A DNA stretch of 36,428 bases, from positions 1 through 36,428 of the forward strand of contig CALMQM010000082.1 in the NCBI GenBank assembly GCA_937871435.1. Reading direction: 5' to 3'. Below the pieces are notes generated by a model. That model was not told the DNA's origin. It worked only from the letters and a program-made list of their open reading frames with translations, and ran no database searches. Origin of the DNA: an uncultured Bacteroidota bacterium. GTDB lineage: Bacteria; Bacteroidota; Bacteroidia; AKYH767-A; 2013-40CM-41-45. Both the position numbers and the translations under genes were made by a program. Of this stretch, positions 1-8,337 are shown one piece after another (the first letter of the stretch is position 1; each line of letters starts with the position of its first letter).

Positions 1-1
1 T

Positions 2-58
2 ACGAAACGAGAAATAGTTATGAACAGATTGCGAAAAATGCTTGAATTGCAAGAATAA
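2..58 (+). CDS. possible 3' end of a gene cut by the window edge
   Basis: Frame 2 is open from the window edge to a TAA at 56-58. It reads 18 residues rich in K, R, E and L (ending MLELQE), which would suit the helical C-terminus of a cytoplasmic protein. Frame 1 is also open for 14 codons to a TGA, so the choice of frame is uncertain. The piece is too short to assign a family, and chance cannot be excluded. Confidence 0.25.
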   Translation, partial: TKREIVMNRLRKMLELQE

Positions 59-371
59 TAAATTCAGCGGAATGTTAAATTATTATATTCAATCATTGGT
101 ATAATCGTTCTAAATAAAATCCTTCTAAAATTTAGAGCTGACTTGATTAAAAAATGGAGCTTTTGAATTTCTCTATTGGAAAATTCTTTGCGTGTTGTAT
201 TTTTAAATCCTGAAAGGGTGAAATTATTGGTGGGATCTTGAAAAGAATAAACAATAAAAATAATGACGCATGAAAAGTAATTCCGAGCTTACTTATAAAA
301 CTAAATTGCTTGACTCTTTTGAGTACGATCAAATAAATGATTTCATTGCTTTCTACTAAAACATTTTAAAC
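59..371. other. AT-rich intergenic stretch, no supported gene
   Basis: This is a strongly AT-rich stretch. One 61-codon frame on the minus strand (147-332) would encode a Phe/Ile/Lys-rich peptide, but its composition is what AT-rich noncoding DNA gives and no family is recognisable. I see no RNA gene and no strong hairpin. Confidence 0.5.
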
Positions 372-409
372 CACAGAGGAACGCAGAGTACACACAGAGG
401 GACACAGAA
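372..409. repeat. short degenerate CACAGAG repeat
   Basis: Four copies of CACAGAG or a one-base variant start at 372, 382, 393 and 403, a period of 10-11 bp, which is about one helical turn. The run sits 110 bp beyond the stop of the SBF-like gene. From memory, similar low-complexity CACAGAGG runs occur between genes in many environmental bacterial genomes. Function is unknown. Confidence 0.55.
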
Positions 410-518
410 AAGGGGAAATAGTTTTTGTTTTTATTTTATGAAAAGTCGGTTTCGACATTTAATATTTCCTCAGATAAAAAATCAACAATCAAGAATATTC
501 GATCTAAATCCGAAATAT

Positions 519-1496
519 CTAACGATTAGGATTCATCCTCTTCGCAAGTATACTTGCAAAAACAATTTGCAATGCATGATACAACATCAATGGAAGTAGC
601 ACTACTCCTGCGCCTGATGTTTGCGCAAAGAAAACAGCAGACATCACGGTTCCATGTACAAGAGATTTTTTCGATCCGCAAAACACCAATGTTTTCCGGT
701 CAGCACTGTCAAATCCCGCAAAAGTTCCCGTAAAATTCAACAGGCCGAATACCAGTGCAAACAACAAAGCCATTCCTGCAGAGAGAAACAACAAGTCTTT
801 CAACTCTACCGATGAAAATGCATTGTTGGAAAATGATCGTGCAAAAGAAATGTACACAATGGAGAGTATAACCAGCTGATCAAAAACACGAAGTCGCTTT
901 CTGTTTTTTTCCGCGAAGCCGGCTAAACGGGAATGTAACAGAAATCCCAGCGCGACAGGTAACAATATTTGAATAGTGAGTTTGGATAAAATTACTGACA
1001 ATTCAGGCCCTCCGCTGCTGCTTTGTAACAAGATGCTCATCCATAAAGGTGTAATAAATACTCCAAGGATCCCGCTCAGACTTGCATTGAATATGGCAGC
1101 GGGAATATTTCCGCCGGCTACAGATACCATCACTACGGAAGTTGAAACTGTAGAGGGAAGTACACACAGAAAATAAATTCCCTTCCAGATCGGATCATGC
1201 ATTCCTTCCGAAAAAAATGGCAGAAGCAAAAATGCCAGCGCAGGAAACAGTACAAAGGTCGCGGATTGAATCAGCGCATGCAGTTTCCAGTTTTCCAGGC
1301 CTTGAATAAATCGTCGTGGATCCTGTCGCAAACCATAGAAAAAAAAGATAACGGTGATTCCATAACCTGATAATGTATGCAGAGAAAATGGACCGGAATA
1401 TATTCCCGCTTCAGAAAAAAAACGCGCAAACAGAATAGAGGCTGCAAGAGCGGGAAGAAACCAGTCTATTCCGATACGGGATAAAATATTTTTCAA
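519..1496 (-). CDS. SBF-like (bile acid:sodium symporter family) membrane transporter
   Basis: A 325-residue, very hydrophobic protein with about nine to ten membrane segments and few charged loops. Its length and its start (an N-terminal GIDWFLPALAAS segment, then repeated Gly/Pro-containing helices) fit the SBF-like CPA-superfamily proteins (PF13593, YfeH type). Proteins of this type are probably sodium-coupled symporters of organic anions in the inner membrane; the substrate cannot be told from sequence. The start is a TTG at 1494-1496, with no nearer in-frame ATG before the first helix. The stop of the upstream M14 carboxypeptidase gene lies only 18 bp before it, so the two are probably co-transcribed. 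A link in function (uptake of something released by the peptidase) is speculation. Confidence 0.8.
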   Translation of the reverse strand: MKNILSRIGIDWFLPALAASILFARFFSEAGIYSGPFSLHTLSGYGITVIFFFYGLRQDPRRFIQGLENWKLHALIQSATFVLFPALAFLLLPFFSEGMHDPIWKGIYFLCVLPSTVSTSVVMVSVAGGNIPAAIFNASLSGILGVFITPLWMSILLQSSSGGPELSVILSKLTIQILLPVALGFLLHSRLAGFAEKNRKRLRVFDQLVILSIVYISFARSFSNNAFSSVELKDLLFLSAGMALLFALVFGLLNFTGTFAGFDSADRKTLVFCGSKKSLVHGTVMSAVFFAQTSGAGVVLLPLMLYHALQIVFASILAKRMNPNR

Positions 1497-1514
1497 AATA
1501 TAAATACAGACTTC

Positions 1515-3905
1515 TTATTTCTGCACAAGCAACTTCCTGACTTCGGAAACAGAACCATCTTTCTGAAGAATGAAATAAGAATACATTCCATTGGCAAATC
1601 CCGAGGATGGAATCTGAATTTTTCCGGATGCATCGTTCAATTTGGTCTCCATCACTTTTTCTCCAAACGCATTGTAAACAGTAAATACTGCTCCGGGTAT
1701 TACCGATTGGTAATTGACAGTCGCATCACCTGATGCAGGATTTGGTACAGCAAATAATAAAATGGAATTTCCATTTGGATGTTGATTTACAAACGTAGAA
1801 TTGGCAATTAAATCCACACGTAAATTATCGAAATAAAATCCATCCTGTTCCTGGAACTGATCTGAGACAATCTGGAATCGAATCAAAATATCCTGTCCAA
1901 GAAAATCATTCAGACTCATTTGCTCATGAACCCATGTGGATTGTGTACCATCGTATAAAGGCTCACCCAATGCCTGATTTCCATTGCCGCTTTTTGTGTA
2001 CTTACCACACAAGGCTGTCCAGCTCATTCCATTGTCACTGGAAACCAACACCTGAGCATAATCATAACCGGCTTCAATACTCCATTTCGTATCGAAAGAA
2101 AGCAGAGCATCAAAAGCTCCGCTAAGACTTACCGGATTGAGCAGTGTAAGCGGACTACTGGTGGCAGAAGCATAGGTATTGAACGGAGAATCTGTGATGG
2201 ATGTGTTGGGAGAAACAAAATCTTCGGTTGTAATATCCCAGTTGGTGGTGCTTGTGTTCCACATTGACAAATCGGAAGCATCATCATTTAAGACCGCAAC
2301 AGGAGATCCGTAAATACGGCTTACAGTATCTGTTTCAAGGAAAAGTCCATTGTCGACAGCCACAACAAAGCGCACTTCATCACCCGGAGAAGTGGAAGAA
2401 TTTAAGGTGATAGAAATTGAGTCGGGAACAATCTGGAGCAAGGACAAGCCGGAAAAAACTGCCGGATTACCAACGGAAAGAATATTTGCAGAAAGCGGAA
2501 TAAGAGAAACACTGATGGATCCGCTGGTGTCGAGACCTTCTCTTTGGAAATTGAAATAAAATTCTGAGTTCAGAGAAGTGATGTAATGTTCTTCCGGATG
2601 ATGTATGGTTCCATATACACCTGCAAGGCGCGCAAGCGTGATGTTGGAATACATACTTCCTTTACAAAGGTCTACAATTCTGTTTGCCGCAGGCCAAAAA
2701 CCATCGCTGCTTTCTCCCACCTCAGGAGTCATCGCGAAAATTTTATCGCGTAAAGTCTGATCGCCGTACATCCAGTCATCGGAATTTCCATTCACGGTGT
2801 AGTTCACTGTTTGGTTCGGTGTACCAACCAGGAAGTGATTGTACTTGGTGAGCGACTGAGCATAAAAATCGAACTGAGTGGAATCCGGAGTATAGAAATT
2901 GGTACCATATCCCCATGGTACAATGTGAAAGTTACCATAAGTATGGTAGTTCAAGGCGAGTTTGAACTCATGATTATTGGTAAAATTTTTCATGGCCTGT
3001 GTTTCCGGCTCACTGAAACCGGAAGTTCCACGGTATGTACCATCTGAGGTAAGAGGAGAAGAACCTATATTGTCAAGTCCCCATTGTTCACCATAATTTC
3101 TGTTCAGGTCCACACCGAATTCACCATCGAGATTATCGCGTCTGTTCTTCCTCCACATTCCTCCGCCCAATGGATTGGTGCTTTCATTGTAAATGTATCC
3201 GTCCGGATTTACACAAGGAACAAAATACATTTCGGTAGTATTGACAAGGTTTCTGACAGTACTGTCTGCCGAATAATTTTCCAAGAGATACCACATGTAA
3301 TAAATCAACTGCGACATGGATTCCGGTTCACGCGCATGGTGTACTGCGGTGTACAATACTTCTGGTTCGGTTTCATTCACATCCGGATTGTCGGAAATTT
3401 TTACATAATAAATAGGTCTGCCTTCTATGGTAGGTGTTACATCAATTGCTTGTCGAACTGTGATCAGGCTCGGATACAGAGTCCGCATCGAATCAAGCAC
3501 CTCCAATAATTGATTGTAGGTAAAAAATCCTCCCATACTTCCGAGATAAAAATGCGATGGAGTAGGATAGTCGTACGTTGCTTCATTGCAATTCACCGGA
3601 TTGGAAGCCAGTTTGCCGGGATGGCTGATGATACTGCGTTCCCTGTAGTAACGAATTACATCATCAATTAAAATATCAACGCGAAATCCTGCGTTACGGA
3701 TTACATTAAGTTCTTTTTGGTTAAAATCCGAAATGAACCAGATCGGCGGACGATATTCTCCTTCAAGAAGATCAACTCCCAACTGAGCCAGTTCAGAAAC
3801 AGGTTTTCCATCGAACCAGATCTTTGCCCTGGAGTATTTTATTTCTTTAGAGAAACTGAAAATTGTTGTTCCGAGGAACATCAGGAGGAGGATACATCTC
3901 TTCAT
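1515..3905 (-). CDS. secreted M14 zinc carboxypeptidase with T9SS sorting domain
   Basis: A 796-residue exported protein. Residues 1-19 are a signal peptide, 20-110 a propeptide-like region, and about 120-430 a carboxypeptidase A/T fold. Visible M14 residues are the zinc motif HxxE (H190, E193), the substrate-binding stretch NPDGY near 233, the DLNRN block at 266-270, the second zinc histidine H321 (NYHTYG) and the likely catalytic glutamate E395 in TPEVGE. About 550-705 is a jelly-roll domain like those of immune inhibitor A/MAM proteins. The last 75 residues are a type A T9SS domain starting VPNPASG, for export through the outer membrane and surface anchoring. It probably trims C-terminal residues from extracellular peptides. 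It is first in a two-gene unit with the SBF-like transporter and divergent from the M23 gene. Confidence 0.9.
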   Translation of the reverse strand: MKRCILLLMFLGTTIFSFSKEIKYSRAKIWFDGKPVSELAQLGVDLLEGEYRPPIWFISDFNQKELNVIRNAGFRVDILIDDVIRYYRERSIISHPGKLASNPVNCNEATYDYPTPSHFYLGSMGGFFTYNQLLEVLDSMRTLYPSLITVRQAIDVTPTIEGRPIYYVKISDNPDVNETEPEVLYTAVHHAREPESMSQLIYYMWYLLENYSADSTVRNLVNTTEMYFVPCVNPDGYIYNESTNPLGGGMWRKNRRDNLDGEFGVDLNRNYGEQWGLDNIGSSPLTSDGTYRGTSGFSEPETQAMKNFTNNHEFKLALNYHTYGNFHIVPWGYGTNFYTPDSTQFDFYAQSLTKYNHFLVGTPNQTVNYTVNGNSDDWMYGDQTLRDKIFAMTPEVGESSDGFWPAANRIVDLCKGSMYSNITLARLAGVYGTIHHPEEHYITSLNSEFYFNFQREGLDTSGSISVSLIPLSANILSVGNPAVFSGLSLLQIVPDSISITLNSSTSPGDEVRFVVAVDNGLFLETDTVSRIYGSPVAVLNDDASDLSMWNTSTTNWDITTEDFVSPNTSITDSPFNTYASATSSPLTLLNPVSLSGAFDALLSFDTKWSIEAGYDYAQVLVSSDNGMSWTALCGKYTKSGNGNQALGEPLYDGTQSTWVHEQMSLNDFLGQDILIRFQIVSDQFQEQDGFYFDNLRVDLIANSTFVNQHPNGNSILLFAVPNPASGDATVNYQSVIPGAVFTVYNAFGEKVMETKLNDASGKIQIPSSGFANGMYSYFILQKDGSVSEVRKLLVQK

Positions 3906-3930
3906 GCTAGCTGATGATAAATAGTTTGGT

Positions 3931-3994
3931 GTGGTAATGCCAGACAGGATAAATTGCAGAACCCCCTATCCTTTCCTGCACATCCGGCATTGTC
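3931..3994. other. nested inverted repeats in divergent intergenic region
   Basis: AATGCC (3936-3941) pairs with GGCATT (3986-3991), and the stem grows to nine pairs with two G-T pairs. Inside it AGGATA (3946-3951) pairs with TATCCT (3967-3972). An alternative stem TGCAG/CTGCA (3955-3959 and 3976-3980) would compete with the inner one. The element lies between two divergent genes, so it could be an untranslated-region structure for either or a protein-binding palindrome. Confidence 0.35.
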
Positions 3995-4081
3995 AGCACC
4001 AAATATATACTAATTAATCCGCATCGCATAGTCTTTTAATCTATGAAAATGAAGCGATTTCCCTTTGCCCGTTTTTTCTCA

Positions 4082-4089
4082 TAGCTTTG
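4082..4089 (+). promoter_or_regulatory. Bacteroidota -7 promoter element TAGCTTTG
   Basis: An exact match to TAnnTTTG lies 16 bp before the ATG of the M23 peptidase gene, which would give a very short leader. No TTTG sits at the usual 19-21 bp upstream spacing, so only half of the promoter is supported. Confidence 0.45.
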
Positions 4090-4105
4090 CCCACCTTTCA
4101 CAAAA

Positions 4106-4981
4106 ATGGCAGATGACAAAAAGAAACGCACCCTGCTGAGCAGACTGAAAAGCCGGTTCAGATTAGTGGTGATGAATGAAGAAACCTTTGAAGAAAAGGC
4201 TTCTTTTCGACTGCGTCCTTTGAACGTGTTTGTCACTTTTGGTCTTGGAGCGATTTTACTGATCATCTTGACCTCTTTCATTATTGCATTTACCGGGTTG
4301 AGAGAATACATCCCGGGATATGCAGATTTGAAAACGCAGAGACGCGTTCTCTACCTGGTTCAGAAGACAGATTCTATGGAAGCACAATTGGCTTCGCGGG
4401 ATGAATACATTGAAAATATCCGAAAAGTCATCGACGGAACATTTGCAAAACAAAATCCTGATTTAAAGTCGGGTGCTCCTGTGTCGGCTTATGACACAAT
4501 TCATAAACTGCACAAATCAGTAGAAGATTCACTTCTTCGTCAGGAAATCGAATCGCAGGATCAGTTCTCACTGGCAGTAAATGACAATTCTTCTTTGTCG
4601 AACAGTATCAGTAGTTTTTTATTTTTTCCTCCGCTCAAGGGTACTCTCACCAATCGATTTGATCCCATTACGAAACATTTTGGAATAGACATTGTTTCCA
4701 ATGCAAATGAACCGATCAAAGCAACATTGGATGGTACGGTAGTACTGGCAAACTTTACATCTGAAACAGGATGGGTGATCGGGATACAGCATAGCAACAA
4801 TCTTTTTTCTTTTTACAAACACAATTCAGCGCTTCTGAAAAAAGTGGGTGATTTCGTAAAAGCGGGAGATGTTGTCGCTGTAATCGGAAATTCCGGAGAG
4901 CTCAGTGAAGGACCACATTTACATTTCGAACTTTGGTTTAACGGAACAGCTCTGGATCCGAAGAAGTATATTGCTTTTTAA
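4106..4981 (+). CDS. M23 family (LytM-type) peptidoglycan endopeptidase, membrane anchored
   Basis: A 291-residue protein with a basic cytoplasmic N-terminus, one membrane helix at about 41-65, a probably coiled linker (70-160) and a C-terminal LytM domain (about 175-288). The zinc and catalytic residues are in place: H191 and D195 in HFGID, H239 in YKHN, and H271/H273 in HLHFE. It therefore looks catalytically active, cutting peptide cross-links of the cell wall from the periplasmic side of the inner membrane. Similar proteins of this length occur across the Bacteroidota and are often linked to cell shape. No gene lies between its stop and the GH3-like gene, only the heptamer repeats. Confidence 0.88.
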   Translation: MADDKKKRTLLSRLKSRFRLVVMNEETFEEKASFRLRPLNVFVTFGLGAILLIILTSFIIAFTGLREYIPGYADLKTQRRVLYLVQKTDSMEAQLASRDEYIENIRKVIDGTFAKQNPDLKSGAPVSAYDTIHKLHKSVEDSLLRQEIESQDQFSLAVNDNSSLSNSISSFLFFPPLKGTLTNRFDPITKHFGIDIVSNANEPIKATLDGTVVLANFTSETGWVIGIQHSNNLFSFYKHNSALLKKVGDFVKAGDVVAVIGNSGELSEGPHLHFELWFNGTALDPKKYIAF

Positions 4982-4994
4982 TTTTGTGATGGTT

Positions 4995-5078
4995 GTAGGT
5001 ATTAAGTATTAGGTATTATGTATTAGGTATTAGGTATTAGGGACGAGGGACGAGGGACGAGGGGCGAGGGACGAGGGG
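4995..5078. repeat. in-phase heptamer tandem arrays (TTAGGTA)n then (CGAGGGA)n
   Basis: Twelve consecutive 7 bp units can be read without a gap. The first seven are TTAGGTA or close variants; the next five are CGAGGGA or CGAGGGG. The switch at 5037-5044 keeps the 7 bp register through one hybrid unit (TTAGGGA), so the second array seems to have grown out of the first. Non-coding. Confidence 0.85.
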
Positions 5079-5109
5079 GGATTGGGAATTTGTAACTCAC
5101 ATCTGTTAC

Positions 5110-5155
5110 CAACGCGAAACTCGGAACCAAAAACCAGAAACCAGTAGCCAGAAAA
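5110..5155. repeat. degenerate heptamer run related to AGAAACC
   Basis: About five or six degenerate 7 bp units of the form CGGAACC, AAAAACC, AGAAACC, AGTAGCC follow the stronger heptamer arrays after about 35 bp of non-repeat sequence. The run ends in a poly-A tract about 60 bp before the GH3-like start codon. The 7 bp period is shared with the upstream arrays but the unit is not. Confidence 0.5.
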
Positions 5156-5216
5156 AAAAACCTCAAATAAAATATAATTCGAGCTTAAAGGTCTACCTTT
5201 CCCTACTATTTCTACC

Positions 5217-6710
5217 ATGGGTTTTTTATCTGTCTTAAGTCGACCGCTTGCTGCCTGGACTGCCCGCGAAACACGTTACTGGAGCCGGAATGCTGTTTTA
5301 TTTCAACAGCGAATCTTCCAGCAATTGCTGTTCAGCGGAAAGGATACTTTATTTGGAAAAGACCACTGGCTCACCTCTGTTAAAACTCATGTTCAGTTCC
5401 GTGAGCAGGTTCCGGTGAGAGATTACGAAGGATTAAAAAAATACATTGAGAAAATAAAAGCCGGCGAAGAAAATATCATGTGGCCGGGGAAACCATTGTA
5501 TCTCTCCAAAACTTCAGGGACTACGTCCGGCGTAAAATACATTCCGATTACACGGGCTTCCATTCCGAATCATATCAACTCTACGCGCAATGCATTGTTG
5601 AGCTATGTTCATGAAACAGGTAAGGCTCAATTCCTGGATGGCAAACTCATTTTTATCTCCGGCTCCCCTGCATTGGAAACGATGAGTGGAATTCCGGTCG
5701 GACGTTTATCCGGAATCGTGAATCATCATGTTCCGGCATACCTGCGCAGAAATCAGATGCCTACGTATGCAACCAATTGCATCGATGACTGGGAAACAAA
5801 AGTGGATGCAATCGCCAATGAAACTATGAACGAAAACATGACGTTCATTTCAGGTATTCCTCCCTGGGTGCAGATGTATTTCGACAAACTGCATGAGAAG
5901 ACGGGGAAGAAAATCAAAGACATTTTCCCGAATTTTAATTTGTTTGTTTATGGAGGAGTGAATTTTGAACCCTACAGAAATAAACTTGAGCAAAGTATCG
6001 GAAGAAAAGTTGATTCGATAGAATTGTATCCGGCGAGTGAAGGATTCATTGCTTACCAGGATTCTCAGAAAGACAATTCGCTCTTGCTTATGGTGAATTC
6101 CGGAATCTTTTATGAGTTCATTCCTGTGAGCGAATATTTTAACACCAATCCAACACGAATTCCATTGAAAGATGTCGAGTTGGGAGTAAACTACGCGATT
6201 ATTCTCAACACCAATGCCGGTTTGTGGGGATATAGTTTGGGCGACACCATAAAATTCGTTTCCAAAGATCCGTACAAAATAATCGTGACTGGTCGTGTGA
6301 AACACTATATAAGCGCATTCGGTGAACACGTCATTGCGGAAGAAGTTGAAAAAGCATTGAAGCAAGCCGCTGAACAACAGCATGCGGAAATTGTTGAGTT
6401 TACTGTTGCTCCGATGGTTACTCCTGATGCAGGACTGCCCTATCATGAGTGGTTTATCGAATTCCACAAAATGCCGGATGATCTGGAACGTTTTCGTCTG
6501 GCTATTGATGAAAGTCTGCAACGACAAAACATTTATTACAGAGATTTAATCCAGGGACATATTTTGCAATCACTCAGACTGCGATTGCTGAAGAAAGATT
6601 CATTTATCAATTATATGCGTGCTCAGGGAAAACTTGGTGGGCAGAACAAAGTGCCTCGCCTGGCCAATGACAGGAAAATCGCGGATGAACTGGTTCGTTT
6701 TGCCGAATAG
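5217..6710 (+). CDS. GH3 auxin-responsive promoter family protein (acyl-adenylate-forming)
   Basis: A 497-residue cytoplasmic protein of the ANL superfamily, GH3 branch. The ATP-binding loop SKTSGTTSGVKYIP lies at 97-110. The second adenylation motif YPASEG is at 271-276. The third part, WGYSLGDTIKF followed by a TGR at 358-360, is typical of GH3 enzymes. Plant members join amino acids to jasmonate or auxin through an acyl-AMP. Bacterial members are widespread in the Bacteroidota but their substrates are mostly unknown, so only carboxylate adenylation and transfer is inferred. The ATG at 5217 follows the repeat-rich gap and suits the family length. Confidence 0.85.
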   Translation: MGFLSVLSRPLAAWTARETRYWSRNAVLFQQRIFQQLLFSGKDTLFGKDHWLTSVKTHVQFREQVPVRDYEGLKKYIEKIKAGEENIMWPGKPLYLSKTSGTTSGVKYIPITRASIPNHINSTRNALLSYVHETGKAQFLDGKLIFISGSPALETMSGIPVGRLSGIVNHHVPAYLRRNQMPTYATNCIDDWETKVDAIANETMNENMTFISGIPPWVQMYFDKLHEKTGKKIKDIFPNFNLFVYGGVNFEPYRNKLEQSIGRKVDSIELYPASEGFIAYQDSQKDNSLLLMVNSGIFYEFIPVSEYFNTNPTRIPLKDVELGVNYAIILNTNAGLWGYSLGDTIKFVSKDPYKIIVTGRVKHYISAFGEHVIAEEVEKALKQAAEQQHAEIVEFTVAPMVTPDAGLPYHEWFIEFHKMPDDLERFRLAIDESLQRQNIYYRDLIQGHILQSLRLRLLKKDSFINYMRAQGKLGGQNKVPRLANDRKIADELVRFAE

Positions 6711-6914
6711 ATTACGGGTCTTCTTATTTCAGGAACACTGCTTTTGCGAAGAACGAAAGGAATGAACTCATATCAGGATTTCTCCTGAACATTCATTCAA
6801 GCTCCAGCCAATTCTGAATCCGAATAATATTTATGCATACAATACCGAAAACACTTTATTGTTTTTATTGTTACAGATGAAGTCCCCATACACTGAATAG
6901 CAAGCAGGAATTTT

Positions 6915-6922
6915 TAACTTTG
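6915..6922 (+). promoter_or_regulatory. Bacteroidota -7 promoter element TAACTTTG
   Basis: An exact TAnnTTTG match ends five bases before the dxr ATG. If used, the transcript would be leaderless or nearly so. No clear -33 TTTG is found at the usual distance. Confidence 0.4.
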
Positions 6923-6927
6923 CGCTG

Positions 6928-8088
6928 ATGTCAGACAAGAAACACATTGCCATACTTGGCTCTACAGGTTCCATCGGCACCCAGGCATTGGATGTCGTAC
7001 GAAAACAGTCCGAACATTTTGAAGTGGAAGTTCTGACATCCAACAACAACGCCGATCTTCTCATTCAGCAAGCAATTGAATTCACTCCGAATGCTGTAGT
7101 GATAGGTGATGTGAGCAAACTGGATTATGTCAGAAACGCGCTGTCTTCTGCTCACGTAAAAGTATTCGCCGGAGAAGAAGCATTGGCAGAGATTGTTGAA
7201 ATGGATCAGATCGACATGGTGCTGACCGCCCTTGTTGGATACGCCGGATTAAAACCCACACTGCGGGCAATAAAAGCTGGAAAACACATCGCTCTTGCAA
7301 ACAAAGAAACATTAGTTGTAGCCGGCGAACTGGTGACAGCTCTCGCAAGGGAAAAAGCTGTGAATATTTATCCGGTCGACTCGGAACATTCTGCCATCTT
7401 TCAGTGCATGGCTGGCGAATGGCACAATCCGATTGAAAAAATTTACCTCACTGCATCCGGTGGTCCGTTCCGGGGGAAAGACAGAGTATTTTTGTCCACT
7501 GTAAAAAAAGAGCAGGCACTGAAGCATCCCAACTGGGATATGGGAGCAAAAATCACCATTGATTCCGCGTCACTCATGAACAAAGGTCTTGAGATGATAG
7601 AAGCCCGCTGGTTGTTTAATCTGCATCCGGATCAAATCGATGTAATTGTACACCCGCAAAGTATTATACATAGTATCGTTCAGTTTCAGGATGGATCGAT
7701 GAAAGCGCAGATGGGATTGCCGGATATGAAACTTCCCATTCAATATGCACTTGGCTATCCACAAAGACTGAGATCGGATTTCCCGCGATTTGATTTCGCT
7801 CAATATGCTGCGCTAACTTTTGAAAAACCGGATCCTTCTACCTTTCGAAACCTTGGAATAGCAATCGATGCTATGAAGAAGGGTGGCAACATGCCGTGTA
7901 TCATCAATGCTGCCAATGAAATTGCTGTTGCCGCATTTTTAAAAGATCAGATCGGCTTTCTTGAAATGAGTGACATGATTGAAGAATGCACAAATAAAAT
8001 CTCATTTGTTCCTCATCCCGGTTATGAAGAATACGTGGCTACCGATACGGAAACCAGGAAACTGGCTTTGGAACTGATTCCGGCTTAA
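6928..8088 (+). CDS. dxr: 1-deoxy-D-xylulose 5-phosphate reductoisomerase
   Basis: A 386-residue cytoplasmic enzyme of the MEP isoprenoid pathway that turns DXP into 2-C-methyl-D-erythritol 4-phosphate with NADPH. The N-terminal nucleotide loop GSTGSIG is at 11-17. Metal ligands are D151 and E153 in DSEHSAIFQC and E222 in NKGLEMIEA. The TASGGPF loop (175-181), HPNWDMGAKITIDSASLMNK (200-219) and VHPQSIIHS are all conserved, and the length matches the family. It lies about 250 bp upstream of rseP, an order I recall as common in Bacteroidota. Nothing is missing and the gene looks functional. Confidence 0.97.
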   Translation: MSDKKHIAILGSTGSIGTQALDVVRKQSEHFEVEVLTSNNNADLLIQQAIEFTPNAVVIGDVSKLDYVRNALSSAHVKVFAGEEALAEIVEMDQIDMVLTALVGYAGLKPTLRAIKAGKHIALANKETLVVAGELVTALAREKAVNIYPVDSEHSAIFQCMAGEWHNPIEKIYLTASGGPFRGKDRVFLSTVKKEQALKHPNWDMGAKITIDSASLMNKGLEMIEARWLFNLHPDQIDVIVHPQSIIHSIVQFQDGSMKAQMGLPDMKLPIQYALGYPQRLRSDFPRFDFAQYAALTFEKPDPSTFRNLGIAIDAMKKGGNMPCIINAANEIAVAAFLKDQIGFLEMSDMIEECTNKISFVPHPGYEEYVATDTETRKLALELIPA

Positions 8089-8211
8089 CAGATTTTCTTT
8101 TCTCATTTGTTTTTATTTAAAAATCCACTTTCCCGGATCAACTGAATTTGAAATTCATCTTCTCTACACCCTCCAGGCCATTCACTCTTCAGGATAGCAG
8201 GGTATTTTTTG

Positions 8212-8219
8212 TATATTTG
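8212..8219 (+). promoter_or_regulatory. Bacteroidota -7 promoter element TATATTTG upstream of rseP
   Basis: An exact TAnnTTTG match about 118 bp before the rseP ATG implies an unusually long leader of about 110 nt. The leader contains TTCGTT/AACGAA (8250-8255 and 8267-8272). It also contains a competing pair CCCATT/AATGGG (8258-8263 and 8302-8307) that uses the loop of the first hairpin. No -33 box is evident. Confidence 0.4.
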
Positions 8220-8337
8220 CACATTATTTCAGAACAAATTTTCTATTCATTCGTTAGCCCATTCCCAACGAAGCTTAAACATTAAACTTGTTGAATCACT
8301 AAATGGGTAATCAACACTCTGCACTACTTAGACACAC

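Noticed and set aside
147..332. 61-codon frame on the minus strand
   Set aside because: Composition follows AT-rich noncoding DNA (Phe, Ile, Lys); no family, promoter or neighbour supports it.
3084..3509. 141-codon plus-strand frame
   Set aside because: Antisense shadow of the M14 catalytic domain, His/Ile-rich with no family features.
1515..4981. M14 and M23 peptidases as one cell-wall degrading system
   Set aside because: They are divergent; the first is T9SS-exported to the surface, the second is an inner-membrane wall enzyme, so a joint role is not supported.
5850..6527. 225-codon frame on the minus strand
   Set aside because: It lies wholly opposite the GH3-like gene, whose motifs are complete; the antisense frame has no recognisable domain.
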